Source: Paramacrobiotus richtersi
Lineage: Eukaryota > Tardigrada > Eutardigrada > Parachela > Macrobiotidae
Assembly (NCBI GenBank): GCA_034698045.1
Contig: JAQGAU010000773.1
Location: 1-24,064, forward strand
Length of the DNA stretch: 24,064 nucleotides
Direction: 5' to 3'
Position 1 is the first letter of the stretch, and the number at the start of each line of letters is the position of its first letter. The notes under the pieces were generated by a model, which was given only the letters and a program-made list of their open reading frames with translations, was not told the DNA's origin and did no database searches. Below are positions 1 to 9,482 of this stretch, in pieces. The position numbers were made by a program, and so were the translations under genes.

Positions 1-952
1 TACACTTGTGAGATCGGTGTGGAAAAGCAGTGGGATTACCCGGACATTCCGCCGGCAATCTGGATTGTCACCCTCATGCTGGAAACCTCGTACGCACACG
101 TCACTTACTCCGTCACTCCGAGAGACCCAACATTTCTCTTGCGGGCCGCCAGTGCAGTGTTGGTGGAAGCCAAGATTGGGCAAGTCGTTGAGTCATGGAG
201 GGAATCTTCGAAATTGCACATTTTCACAACAAAATATCACTGCTGTAGAATAATGTCATTTCTAAGTTTCTGCATACTTTGTGTCCTGTTAACCCCAGTC
301 CCCAAGAAATCGCTAATCTTTTAGGATGAGCGCTGACGGACCGCATGACGTTGCTATTGGAACCGCTGGATGGGTAAAAGCGGAAGAATTATCCTTGGCT
401 GGGCTGGCTGAATCCTATAACGACAATTTGGGATATCAGAAATTCGACTTACGTAAAGGAGTCGATATGTTCGTAGCTCTGACATTCCACACTGAGAAAG
501 CCTTCCCGCGAGCGGATTTACAAAACCTCATCGACTCCGGCACCTTGACGGACTGTATCCTGATCTGCGAAGGGCAGGAGTTTCCCGCGCATCGTGCCAT
601 CCTGGCCGCGCAGTCGCCCGTGTTCGCTGCTATGTTCCAAGACGAAATGGAAGAAAAGACGTCCGGTGTGTGCAAGATTGCGGATATGGGTCGAGATGTG
701 CTGCAGATGATGCTCAAGTTTTCCTACACTCGAGCTTCGTTGGATGAGAAAGATAAACTGGATGAACTGTGGATTGCGGCGGATAAGTACGATATGAAGG
801 ATCTGCGCTCGGAATGCAAACGGATGATGATGCATACGATCAGTGCGGGGAATGCTGTGCAGTGGTTTTACTTTGCCGGCCAACACAAGCTGAAGGAGGT
901 AAAGATGGCAGCCATAAAGGTCATTGCTGAGCACTCTTTGGAAATCGAATAG
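1..952 (+). CDS. BTB1: MATH-like/BTB (SPOP-type) CUL3 adaptor, 5'-partial
   Basis: Exons 1-179 (enters in frame at base 1) and 325-952; 268 residues are visible. Exon 1 carries the second half of the N-terminal MATH-like module, with the family signature VEKQWDYPDIPPAIW. Exon 2 finishes that module and carries the BTB domain: TDCILICEGQEFPAHRAILA, then a DEMEE segment, then AADKYDMKDL and a short 3-box/BACK-like helix pair, ending HSLEIE. Proteins of this type recruit substrates through the MATH domain and bind CUL3 through BTB. The M-E-E of DEMEE fits the phi-x-E CUL3 contact of SPOP. The exon 1 boundary is fixed by alignment with the five sister genes. Here the donor reads GG|GCAAGT instead of CG|GTAGGT, so the intron (180-324) would be GC-AG. 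An ATG at 326, right after the acceptor, could also act as a start giving 208 residues with BTB but without most of the MATH-like part. The start codon lies outside the window. Confidence 0.85.
180..324 (+). other. Apparent GC-AG intron of BTB1
   Basis: All five sister genes splice at this exact codon with a GTAGGT donor. Here the homologous position reads GCAAGT, a strong match to the known GC-donor consensus, and the acceptor is TTTTAG. Splicing joins GG to G in phase 2, as in the sisters. Reading through would end in a TAG at 322-324. Confidence 0.6.
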
Positions 953-1495
953 CACACTTTATGAGTGCAGTTATAGGTTCGTGTTTAGACATGTTCTTAA
1001 GTTTGAATAGTTCGCGCTGCTATGACTGACAGTGCTTCAAATGAGTAACCAATATTAATACGTCTTTGTATTCATTTATGGCTAACTTGAGCATGAAAAA
1101 GACTTCCTCTTGACTAGTTATTCCGAGATGCTTGTCTAATCTTAAAGGTGGTCTCATTGTGAAAACTGTGGTTTCAAGCTGTTGTGTTGGCGCGCATTTT
1201 GGACAGGATCGTTAACAATCTGGACTCGAAACTTGTGCGCTTTTCCTTAAACAAACATGAAATACCCAACATAATTGCATACGGTACTGAAATTAGCAAG
1301 CGTCGGTAATTTTCATTTCTCTTTTGGGTACAAACTGGCTCTTCTACGCCAAGAAATATTCTTCACGCACGTATTACGGAATAACCGAAAACGCCACGCA
1401 CAACGGCACAAGCGTATTAATATTGGAACAGCACACGTTCAACTGCATGTAAACGATTCTGTTCTCTATGCGCGGTCACTAACAAACATAATTGA
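953..1495. other. 3' flank of BTB1, no gene seen
   Basis: No supported gene. The stretch around 1180-1265, including TTTTGGACAGGATCGTTAAC, is clearly similar to 5570-5660 downstream of BTB2. The BTB gene plus its downstream flank was therefore duplicated as a block. Confidence 0.5.
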
Positions 1496-1538
1496 CACGA
1501 CGAATTATTGCAAGTTTTACAAGCTGCAAAGTACAAAC
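1496..1538 (+). promoter_or_regulatory. Conserved block upstream of peptide relic 1
   Basis: This 43-bp block contains CACGACGAATTATTGCAAG and then TTTACAAGCTGCAAAGTAC. It recurs at 5911-5953 and 21225-21265, each time about 50-65 bp before an ATGCARAGYCGA start. It is probably core promoter and 5' leader of the small secreted peptide family. Confidence 0.5.
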
Positions 1539-1558
1539 GATATATACAGTCTCCAACC

Positions 1559-1640
1559 ATGCAGAGCCGAGTCCTGCTGACCTTTCTTTTCTTAGGCTGA
1601 TTTCAAATGGTGACTGTCGCTATGGACAAATAACAAGCAT
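1559..1640 (+). pseudogene. Relic 1 of secreted Cys-rich peptide gene (exon 1)
   Basis: ATGCAGAGCCGAGTCCTGCT matches the start of the intact gene at 21273. Homology continues to about 1636 (CTGTCGCTATGGACAAATAA against CTATCGCTTTGGAAAAGACA). The frame is closed by TGA after 13 codons (MQSRVLLTFLFLG), inside what was the signal peptide. I see no cysteine-rich second exon downstream. It lies about 600 bp after BTB1, the same relative place as the relic after BTB2. Confidence 0.6.
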
Positions 1641-1788
1641 GATTATTTTTAGAATATCGCCGTCAGTCGTTCACTGTAATGCTATCTGATACGGAACATC
1701 CGATAAGTGGGATTTTGCATGGGAGCAGTATAAGAAATCTACCATCGCCGGTGAAAAGCGACTGTTTCTGACTTCTACTTACAACTTA

Positions 1789-2213
1789 CAAGGCAGTGGC
1801 ACGACATTCCAAACTCGGAAAGCTTTGGCTCTTTTTCTATAATTACAGCTAACTATATAAATAATTAAAAATATTTGTTTGTGTGATGACGAGTCCGAGG
1901 AGCCGCGAGAGGAAATCGCAAAGATGGGCATTCGCCTCTGGTTAAATAAGGCGGTGATGGAATTTGCTACGCAATAGCCTGCTTTGACATAAATTGTTCT
2001 GCATGCCATAGTCAATACAGGAAGTGCTATTACTGTTCACCTACAAGGGCGGTAGCACTGGCGACATTGCAACTTCCCATCTTTGGGATTTTGTCCCGCG
2101 GCTCCTCGGACTCGTCATCACCCAAGCTAATCTTTTTAATTACTTACATAATTAGGTGTAATTATAGAAAAGAGCCGACATTTTCTGGGTTTAAAATGTC
2201 GTGCCACTGCCCT
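1789..2213. repeat. Long inverted repeat (foldback element)
   Basis: The left arm at about 1789-1933 (from AAGGCAGTGGCACGACATT to GAGTCCGAGGAGCCGCG and AAAGATGGG) is repeated in reverse complement at about 2076-2213, with scattered mismatches and small gaps. The two arms are about 140-145 bp and enclose about 140 bp of dissimilar DNA. No transposase is visible. Read outward-in, each arm has a short acidic reading frame (DDESEEPR), so it could also be a head-on duplication of a gene fragment. Confidence 0.75.
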
Positions 2214-3600
2214 GTTAGCTTCTTTAGCATGCAGTCGCGAACCCTGGATATTATTAGCGGATAATGAACCGGAGTACGTTCATCAAAGCAAAAGCTAATA
2301 TCATCTGCTTTATTGGAGGGAAAGGCGCTATCCTTGCGAATAAAAGTGTGAGATGGAAATGAGAATAAGAGCAATGCGTTGCGTGCTCCGCGTGCGGGCG
2401 TTGCTCTTTTTCCAGCCACCGGACTCAAAATGTCTTATCCAAACGCATAGCGCCTCCACATTTATATCTTTATGTTTTAGTTTTGAGCAGTAACGCCCTT
2501 TCTGCATCTGTAGTAGTCTTTGGCGCCAGTATTGTCCTGTCACCTTGCCATTAAAGTTTGTTCGTATTTATGCAGTTTATCAGAATGGTCGTTGTCGCAC
2601 AGCAGGAGACACGATGGCGATTTGGTTACCCGACGCCGCCCGACGCGTGATTGATTCGTATCTGTCTGCAGTTCTATAAATTGTCGTTATTGGGTAATAC
2701 CATTGCTTAATGGCAAGACAATGCGGTGGAACCATATTTGGCGTGGAATTTTTTGTTGCGTAATCGCTGGAGTGAAATTCGTGTTTGGTAAATAAACACT
2801 CGATGTTTGTTGACTATACTGTACAATGACAGCAATGGTTTCGTTTTCTCATGCAGCTATGCGGGGTAATCGATGGATTGTCCCACCTGATCAACGGGTT
2901 AACACCCGTTCCTTTAAGACTGCTTTCGAGCTACTCGTACGACTCTTCGAGACCTTGAAGCGTTTCTTTAAGGACACCAGAGATCGCATTAGCATTTCTC
3001 AACGTGCCCTTTCGCAGGCGGTAGAGAAGACCCGAGCTCACATCGGCTGGAGCAATTTCGAAGCGCAACACGGGGCAAATAACACGCTGGTTGGAAAATG
3101 TTAAAAAACAAAAAAAGGCTAGCAACATTCAGAATGTCGGCAGAAAAGTGCGTGACAAAAAAAATTACATGAAAAGTTTTGAGTGGTTAGATACATGCAA
3201 CGATCGGATAAGAGCATTTCTTGCACTGTTCACAATAAATGTTTACGATCAGGAAGTAAAAGTCATGCGGTCCGCCTTACCAACTATATTACTTCTAAGT
3301 ACTGGTCGGAGTGGTTGCCAAATTAGCATTAAATTTTATCAGTTTTCTGTATCAGTGCTTAAATTTCAGGATTGAGAGTTGTCCGTCGTCCAGGCAGTAA
3401 TATTTGCGCAGAAACTAGCAATGCCTAACACACTACTTCGTATGCACGTTGTTGTACCGTATTCACGTACTTCGTATGTATTTGTCTGATATCGGAACAA
3501 TACAAATACGTACCGTAAGTACGGCTGCAGAACGCCGACCACCCTGGAACGCCGCTAGACTGAAAAGGTATAAGTTACTTGGCAATATTTACTTACAGGC
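2214..3600. other. BTB1-BTB2 intergenic DNA with one weak ORF
   Basis: No homology-supported gene. The only reading frame that reads like protein is 2826-3104 (+), ATG to TAA, 92 codons. It has a charged helical middle (LLVRLFETLKRFFKDTRD) and slightly higher GC than its surroundings. A splice-acceptor-like CTCATGCAG lies at 2847-2855. It has no recognisable domain and no counterpart beside the other BTB genes, so I do not call it a gene. At 3436-3476 the sequence TACTTCGTATG occurs twice. Confidence 0.25.
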
Positions 3601-3708
3601 GCCACGGCCAGATCGATAGTGCGTCTGTGTGTGTTCTTGATTCGAATCTTGTGCAGTTTCTGTATCTTAGCAGAAACTGGATACTGGAAATCAGAATTTA
3701 CTAGGAGA

Positions 3709-5251
3709 ATGGCTTCGCTCCCCAGTCTGCCCTCAAGCAGGACCCATGCGTTGAAACTTGTCTATCAAATCTCCACTGATAAATTCACCTGCCCCGTTTA
3801 TCCGAAGTTAGGTTCCCCCAAGTGGACTTACACCAGTGAAATTGCTGTGGAAAAGCAATGGGAATACCCGGACATTTCGCCAGCGATTTGGACCGTTAGC
3901 CTGACGATAGATTCCTCAAACGGACAGTGGACTTACTCAGTCACTCCCAAGAACCCAGCGCCATCCTTGCAGTCTCCCAGCACAGTGTTCGTGGAATCCA
4001 GGATCAGGTAGGTGATTAGGGCTTCGCGTTTTTTTTGAATGTCGTAAAAACACGTCGCACTAATGGTGCATAGTTTCCACGTACTCTTGGTCATAATAAT
4101 ATCGTTTTCACCTGTTCGCAAGCTGAGCTCTGTGCTGAATAAACTTGAGAAGCAGGAATTTATAGCTGGTGTCGAGGGCCCATAACTATTTGCATACATC
4201 TAGTCTAGATTTTTTGAGAAGGCCTTTTTTTCAAACTGGCAGCATAAGGAAGCGTGTTCATTTCGAAACTGCGTAAACGTTATTCTGGGCCGCCCTATAA
4301 GTCAGCCGAAAAAGTCGCGGTGCTATATTTTAAATAGAAGCAAAACATCCATACCCCCACCGAACATTTCAGAAAAGTTTTCTACGTTTGGAGCCTGTGA
4401 CTCGGTGAGCACCGTTTCGAGTCTTTCGACAGACAGTGAATCCCTGCTGAAAAGTAACATTTTTGGATAACATCTGAGGAGACCTCTGTATCTAAGAAGG
4501 TTTTGAGGTCTCAGGTTCCGTTTTAGGATAGGTGGTAAATACGCGAAACTGCACAGAATTGCGGTACTACACGTCTGTTTCTTAGTAACGTGACTAACGT
4601 CCAGTAAAAGGCGAATTTTCTAGGGCGGATGTTGGAGGACCATATGCCATTGTAATCGGAGCCGACGGATGGAGGAAAGCGGACAAATTACCGCTGATTA
4701 CACTCATTGAGGCATATAAGGATACTTCGGGATCAGATAAATTTGATCTACGTAAAGGAGTTATCTTGTACGTGACCCTGGTATTTCACGTTGAGAAGAC
4801 CTTTCCGCGAGTGGATTTGCAGTACCTTCTGGATTCTCACACCCTGACTGACTGTATCCTGATCTGCGAAGGGCAAGAGTTCCCTGCCCATCGCGCGATC
4901 CTGGCGGCTCAATCACCCGTGTTCACTGCCATGTTCCAGGACGAGATGAAAGAGAAGACTTCCGGTGTGTGCAAGATTGATGATATTGGTCGTGATGTGC
5001 TACAGTTGATGCTGAAGTTTTCATACACTCGCGCTGCGTTGGACGGGGAGTACAAACTGGACGAATTGTGGGTCGCGGCGGATAAGTACGATATGAAGGA
5101 TCTGCTCTGCGAGTGCGAACGGATGATGATGCACACGATCAGTGTGGAGACTGCTGTGCAGTGGTTTCGCTTTGCCGACGAACACAAGCTGAAGGAACTG
5201 AAGATGGCTGCCATAAAGTTCATTGCTGAGCACTCTTTGGAAATCGAATGA
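3709..5251 (+). CDS. BTB2: MATH-like/BTB (SPOP-type) CUL3 adaptor
   Basis: Exons 3709-4007 and 4624-5251 join in phase 2 (AG|G) to give 308 residues. The ATG at 3709 is chosen because it begins MASLPSLPSSRTHALKLVY, the same N-terminus as the sister genes. The reading frame is open further upstream without another ATG. Residues 1 to about 180 form the divergent MATH-like module (KWTYTSEIAVEKQWEYPDIS, later ILYVTLVFHVEK). From about 187 comes BTB (TDCILICEGQEFPAHRAILA, DEMKEKTSGVCKI, AADKYDMKDL), then the 3-box/BACK-like helices and HSLEIE. DEMKE retains the phi-x-E CUL3 contact. The 616-bp intron is by far the longest in the family here and holds a short inverted repeat (4474-4486 with 4505-4514). 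Closest relative in the window: BTB1. No lesion seen. Confidence 0.92.
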
Positions 5252-5910
5252 CAAACTTATGAATGATTCGTTTTTAGACAGCAGCTTGAGTTTGAATAGT
5301 TAATGCTGCTTTGAATGGTAGTGTTTTGAACGAATGCAGTACAGATTGGTTTGTAGACATATGCTTGAGTTTGAGTAGTTGGTGCTGATTTGACTGATAG
5401 TTCTAATGGTAGAGTAACCAATAGGCCCTTTTATTCATTAATTTTATGGCTAGCTTGAGCATGGAAAACGACTATGCTGAACTGTGGTACTTTTACTACA
5501 TATTCCGAAATGCTTGTTTAATTGTAAAACGGTGAAATGTGGAAACTGCGATAGCGAACAAGCTGTGTTGTTGGCGCTAATTTTTGGACAGGTTCATTAA
5601 CAATCCGTGCCAGTAATTTGTGCGGTTTTTCTAACACGAGGACGAAAAGCTACTGAACATAATAATATGTCGCAATGGGATAGATAGCAAACTTGGTAAT
5701 TCTCTCAAAATAGTTTTTGACAATTAACGCCTGTTCCACACTGCTGTTCGTTTTACACCAAAAAACATCCTTAACACATTCCAAAATAGCCGGCAACGCT
5801 TTGGCTAAACATACTAGACTACAACTGGAAAAACATACATAAAGAATAGATGCGATTCCTTCTGAAAGTATTCAGTTCTCAATGAATCTTTCACTAGCAA
5901 AAATAATTCG
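5252..5910. other. 3' flank of BTB2, no gene seen
   Basis: No supported gene. It is similar to the flank after BTB1 over its middle part (GTTGGCGCTAATTTTTGGAC near 5570), consistent with block duplication of BTB plus downstream DNA. Confidence 0.45.
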
Positions 5911-5953
5911 CACGACGAATTATTTCAATTCTTACAAGCTGCAAAGTACAAAC
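5911..5953 (+). promoter_or_regulatory. Conserved block upstream of peptide relic 2
   Basis: CACGACGAATTATTTCAATT followed by CTTACAAGCTGCAAAGTAC, nearly identical to the blocks at 1496 and 21225. It ends 7 bp before the relic ATG. Confidence 0.5.
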
Positions 5954-5960
5954 CACAACG

Positions 5961-6180
5961 ATGCAAAGTCGACTCTTTTGCACTTCCCCTTCTTAGGCGC
6001 ATTTCTGCTGGACAACGTCAATCCGGTAAAAAGCAAGTCAGCGAACGGTAAGGCAGCGATTGTGCCACATTCGCGCTAAAGCATTCGTGTTGCTAGCCAC
6101 TAGGTCGAATGTGATTTCCGCAGATATCGCTGTTGCAGGTAACCCCGCTTTGGATTCGAAATGGCAAACCTTTGCATAGT
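5961..6180 (+). pseudogene. Relic 2 of secreted Cys-rich peptide gene
   Basis: ATGCAAAGTCGACTCTTTTG matches the intact gene start at 21273, and GCATTTCTGCTGGACAACGT matches the rest of its signal peptide. The frame breaks after 11 codons (MQSRLFCTSPS, then TAG). A candidate exon 2 start, TTGCAGGTAACCCCGCTTTG near 6134, matches the intact exon 2 start (TGTAGGTGCCTCCGCTTTG). The cysteine-coding part has not survived. Confidence 0.6.
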
Positions 6181-6306
6181 AAATGCATACTCCTACTTTA
6201 TAAAAACACATTTTAATGGAAAGTTTAAAAGCAGCAGATGTTTTTATTTTATAAATATGCGTACAGGTATTTATATTATGAACATATTATATACATTTTA
6301 GCACCG

Positions 6307-6376
6307 ATGATGGATCCAGAGTCATCTTTGCATATTGTAAAACTTCGTAATGGCGATCCCAATATATTAAGCGGAC
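6307..6376 (-). pseudogene. Fragment of F-box gene exon 1 (extra, fourth copy)
   Basis: On the plus strand, GATGATGGATCCAGAG and then CTTTGCATATTGTAAAACTT and GGCGATCCCAAT match the antisense of the end of F-box exon 1, as at 15710-15781, 8891-8957 and 23908-23970. A roughly 11-base gap replaces the CCTCATCGAGACG part. No F-box exon 2 or 3 lies nearby in this orientation, so it is an isolated remnant of a further duplicate. Confidence 0.65.
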
Positions 6377-6424
6377 ACATTTCAATTACCAGCAAAAACC
6401 AAATGGTGTTTAGCAAATTGAATT

Positions 6425-6449
6425 AAACGCGAGGCTCTGTCTCGCGTTT
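6425..6449. repeat. Perfect short hairpin
   Basis: AAACGCGAG, a 7-base loop, then CTCGCGTTT: a 9-bp perfect stem in otherwise AT-rich DNA. Function unknown. Confidence 0.6.
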
Positions 6450-7243
6450 GTCTGCAAAAAACATGGTAAAGTTGCCAATAAATCTATCAGTGAAAAATCA
6501 AATGCTGCAAATTTTATTATTTCGCTATAGCGAACATTCCCATGTGTAATACGAGTATTTGTACTGGTAAATCTTTGCATTGCTATTATTCGAGAAAATG
6601 TATGAAGAGGATTTATATGTAGGTATCCGTGCTGGACCGTGCAAGGACAGGAATTATTCGTGTCAAGATGTATGAATCGTGTGGAATGTAATATCCACAT
6701 CTGATTAAAACGGGGCAAATATTTTCGGGTCATAAGAACAAAAAGAAATTACAGTACGAATTCCTTACGTCAAAAATATTTTTTTCCGATTCTTGACGCC
6801 ATAAAAGCTTGCACTTCAGTAGATTGTGGTGTTCGCAACTTTGCAAGTACAAATAGCGATGTTTGTATCGTATTCTTTAATAAGTACTGAACCGTAGTCT
6901 GAACAGGAAGCAATTGATGAAGAATCGTATCCCAGAAAAAAGCAAACAGGAAACAGTAATTGCCGGGTCAGGACAGAAACTGTGCAACATAGAAACATGA
7001 GAATCGTGCATACACCACACTCCTCCCTTTTCGCGAAAAGAGTGTGAAACTTGTAACAGAACAGAGTCAGAACCATTGTAATATGCAGAACCATCTTAGC
7101 TGAAACACTGTGAACATGAAATTTTAGAACCATACTGTAGTAACACAGGAATCGTAAGAATCATACATACACTATAATTAAAGGGGACTTTCTTTATGGC
7201 TGAAACGGCGGTCCTGGTCCATGCCATCAGCTGCTTATTCCTC
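6450..7243. other. 3' flank of F-box 1, no gene seen
   Basis: Around 6690-6780 it resembles 13880-13990 downstream of F-box 2 (ATCCACATCTGATTAAAAC against ATCCACATCCGATTAAAAC; ACGTCAAAAA in both). The part from about 6900 to 7170 is rich in short imperfect repeats such as AGAACCAT and GAATCGT. A 14-bp palindrome, CTTTTCGCGAAAAG, lies at 7027-7040. No gene is supported. Confidence 0.4.
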
Positions 7244-8467
7244 TTAGTCCCTGTTGTCTCGCTTCAGTGCAATATAATCCATCTTATTAAACAGACACAT
7301 AACCGTAATGCTGTGCAGTTTGTCCAGATTATGGAGCTGAGCCGCTTCCACATCTTTCCGCGTACAAGCCGGCCCGAAACGGGGATCATCACCCTCCCAA
7401 TTCTGGAGAACCTGCGAACCAAGCAGTAGAGAATTCATTAACAAGCGGCAGTACAACACGTTACCTTTCCTAGCAATCCACTTATTTCTCGAACAGTTAC
7501 AATTTCATATCGTTTAGCGAAGACGGTAGACAGAAAGACATTTCAGTATTGACAGGAAATTTCGCAAAACAGTCCACAAGCGGCTAGATCGCGAAATGTC
7601 ACATTCATACGGTACCTGCATTATTTCACTCTGACGCCGCACATTCGCGACTCCCTTTCCAGTGACAAGTTCGTTGGCTCCGGTAATCCAATCACGCAAT
7701 TGTTCCTTGTAATAATGGTCCACTGATTTCATAAGCTGCTGTGCGGAAGGCTCCAGCGCATTCCGCAGCTCCAACTGGGTGGTACTGACAGTTTTAATCT
7801 TTGCTTGAAGTACGTTCAAATTCGGTGATAAAAAATAATTCTCAGTGCCACGGTCAAAGAGATCACGCAAGGTGACGCGCATCAGTACCAAGCGCTGGCA
7901 AATACTGCGAAGGCTTTTAGATATGGCTGTGCTGGCGTCTTTAATGCGGTAGCCTTGCTCCAAGAAATCAGATTTACGAATTTCCAAATCCGCCAACACC
8001 AACGTCGGAATGGTAATTCCGGTTTGATTCAGTATCATTTCAGTAATCCTCATCGTTGTTCTGAACCAGGTCGTAGTGTCCCATCCCGTTCGGTAGTTAG
8101 TCCGTCGAGAAAAAATGAGATACTCTGTTGTTTTCTTAACGAGCTTGAATAACACGGTAGCAAAAGCGTATGAATCCACATGTGCGGAAGCGCTCAGGTC
8201 GCAGATAACGACTTTCGTGCAGTCCACTGAAGCTATAACCGAATCCCACAAAGGACAGACTCGGCGATAACGGGATAATTGAACGATATCAAGGTGTGAC
8301 AGTACTTCATGCAGAACATTACACGAGAGCTTACTGATGGTCATTTCGGTAGCCGTATGAAGATGGTGATGCAGCGTATCCTCGTTCTCGCTGTCGTCGT
8401 GAGACCGCTTAAGTCGACGATTATTCGCGGTACTTTCGCTCAGTAATATCTCCTCAATGTCATTCAC
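7244..8467 (-). CDS. F-box 1, exons 2-3: F-box protein, open part of a damaged gene
   Basis: Exon 2 is 7616-8467 (284 codons) and exon 3 is 7244-7411 (55 codons and stop), with a 204-bp GT-AG intron. Exon 2 starts VNDIEEILLSES right after an AG acceptor, has a basic RRLKR stretch, and from about residue 44 an F-box (ISKLSCNVLHEVLSHLDIVQ, then LSRYRRVCPLWDSVI). F-box proteins bind SKP1 and present substrates to SCF ligases. The remaining 200 or so residues match no repeat family I know (no LRR, WD40 or Kelch). They are shared with F-box 3, including ALEPSAQQLMKSV. Both exons are undamaged, but the upstream exon (8885-9482) is broken. The first in-frame ATG here is at 8344-8342, just ahead of the F-box, so a shorter product is possible. 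Exon 3 ends in KRDNRD and lacks the acidic tail of its sisters. Confidence 0.75.
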
Positions 8468-8884
8468 CTGAAACAGTAATCATGACATCATAATGGACCA
8501 TTATTAATGGTTCAGGTTATTACAATCTCCACCGAAGGCCAGCCTGATAATGAGCCGTTCGATATACCAGTTTACTAACAGCAGCATCTAAGCAATGCGA
8601 AGTGTTTATTGTTAGTAGTTTTCTGAATACAAGTGGCTCATAGCAGTACTGTATAACAGAGAAAATAAAATTATTAAGAGTAAGTAAATGCATTGAACTC
8701 TTGAAAACCGAGACAAACATATTAGTGCATGGGACAAGAATAAACATACATTCCAGATCCTGAACAATTTCAAATTCGCTCGAAATTTTTGCATAATCTA
8801 CAAAAAACACACTCTCGCTTCATTTTACCGCGACAAATGTGTAAGCATGCAAATAGAAATATTTGATAAATATGCAGCACTTAC
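8468..8884 (-). other. Intron 1 of F-box 1
   Basis: The GTAAGT donor follows exon 1 (base 8885) and the TTTCAG acceptor precedes 8467. It is homologous along its length to the 446-bp intron of F-box 3 (23458-23903). No gene is seen inside. Confidence 0.65.
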
Positions 8885-9482
8885 CACTGATAATGGATCC
8901 AGAGCCTCATCGAGACGTCTCTGGATATAGTAAAACTTCTTGCTCGCGGTCCCAATTGGATATGTCCGTGCAAGACAGTTCTTTCCCATCCACAATTTGT
9001 GAAAGGACGGCGTGACAACGAAATCATCATAAGGGACGGTCACATGTTCTTTCAGGAAATCGTTGGCAAGTAATACGCTCTTAGTTTTATCACCGAATCT
9101 GATCTGCGCCTTTCGGACGACATCTATGATGCTACGGCTGCCAGAAAACTCCGATTTTCACCAGCGCGAAAGAACCACTCGAACCCGACAGGATTTCGGC
9201 GGGATACCATGTCCACGGCTGCTCATCGGATAATCACAACAAAACTTCGTACTTCCCGGGAACTGTAGATTTCTCCGTACAACCTGGTGTCAGCTTAAGA
9301 GGTTTTTTATCGCGAATTATCCTTTCGAACGCAATCAGCTCCGGCTGTTTGTTCGCACCGAAATCCACAAGCAGCCCAGTTTTAGTTTTATCCACCACGA
9401 TACCGCGAATGCGACATAATCCGTTTTCGCCGTTAGAAATTACATCAACCGAATTCCACTTGTGAGCATGTGTTGAAAACAT
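8885..9482 (-). pseudogene. F-box 1, exon 1: broken N-terminal module
   Basis: It begins ATG at 9482 (MFSTHAHKWNSVDVISNGEN) and matches F-box 2 exon 1 for its whole length to YYIQRRLDEALDPLSV at the donor. Two lesions are visible. A TGA at 9236-9234 stands where F-box 2 has CAG (Gln), after EVLL. About 90 bp further on, near 9141-9152, there is one extra base relative to F-box 2 (exon length 598 against an expected multiple of 3). The last codons (…LSV) end in phase 0 and would fit exon 2. The N-terminal module (GIVVDKTKTGLLVDF) has no family I can name with confidence; it reads as a small beta-rich domain. Confidence 0.75.

Noticed and set aside
1880..1925. Hammerhead-ribozyme-like TGATGA…GAAA in the inverted repeat
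   Set aside because: The segment between the two core words does not form a convincing stem II, and the right arm lacks the GAAA (it reads ACAAAA).
4474..4514. Short inverted repeat (CTGAGGAGACCTC / GAGGTCTCAG) in the BTB2 intron
   Set aside because: It is short, imperfect and unique; such pairs are expected by chance in a 616-bp intron.
6238..6426. 62-codon ORF on + strand
   Set aside because: Its middle is the antisense of a decayed F-box exon 1 fragment; there is no independent evidence of coding.
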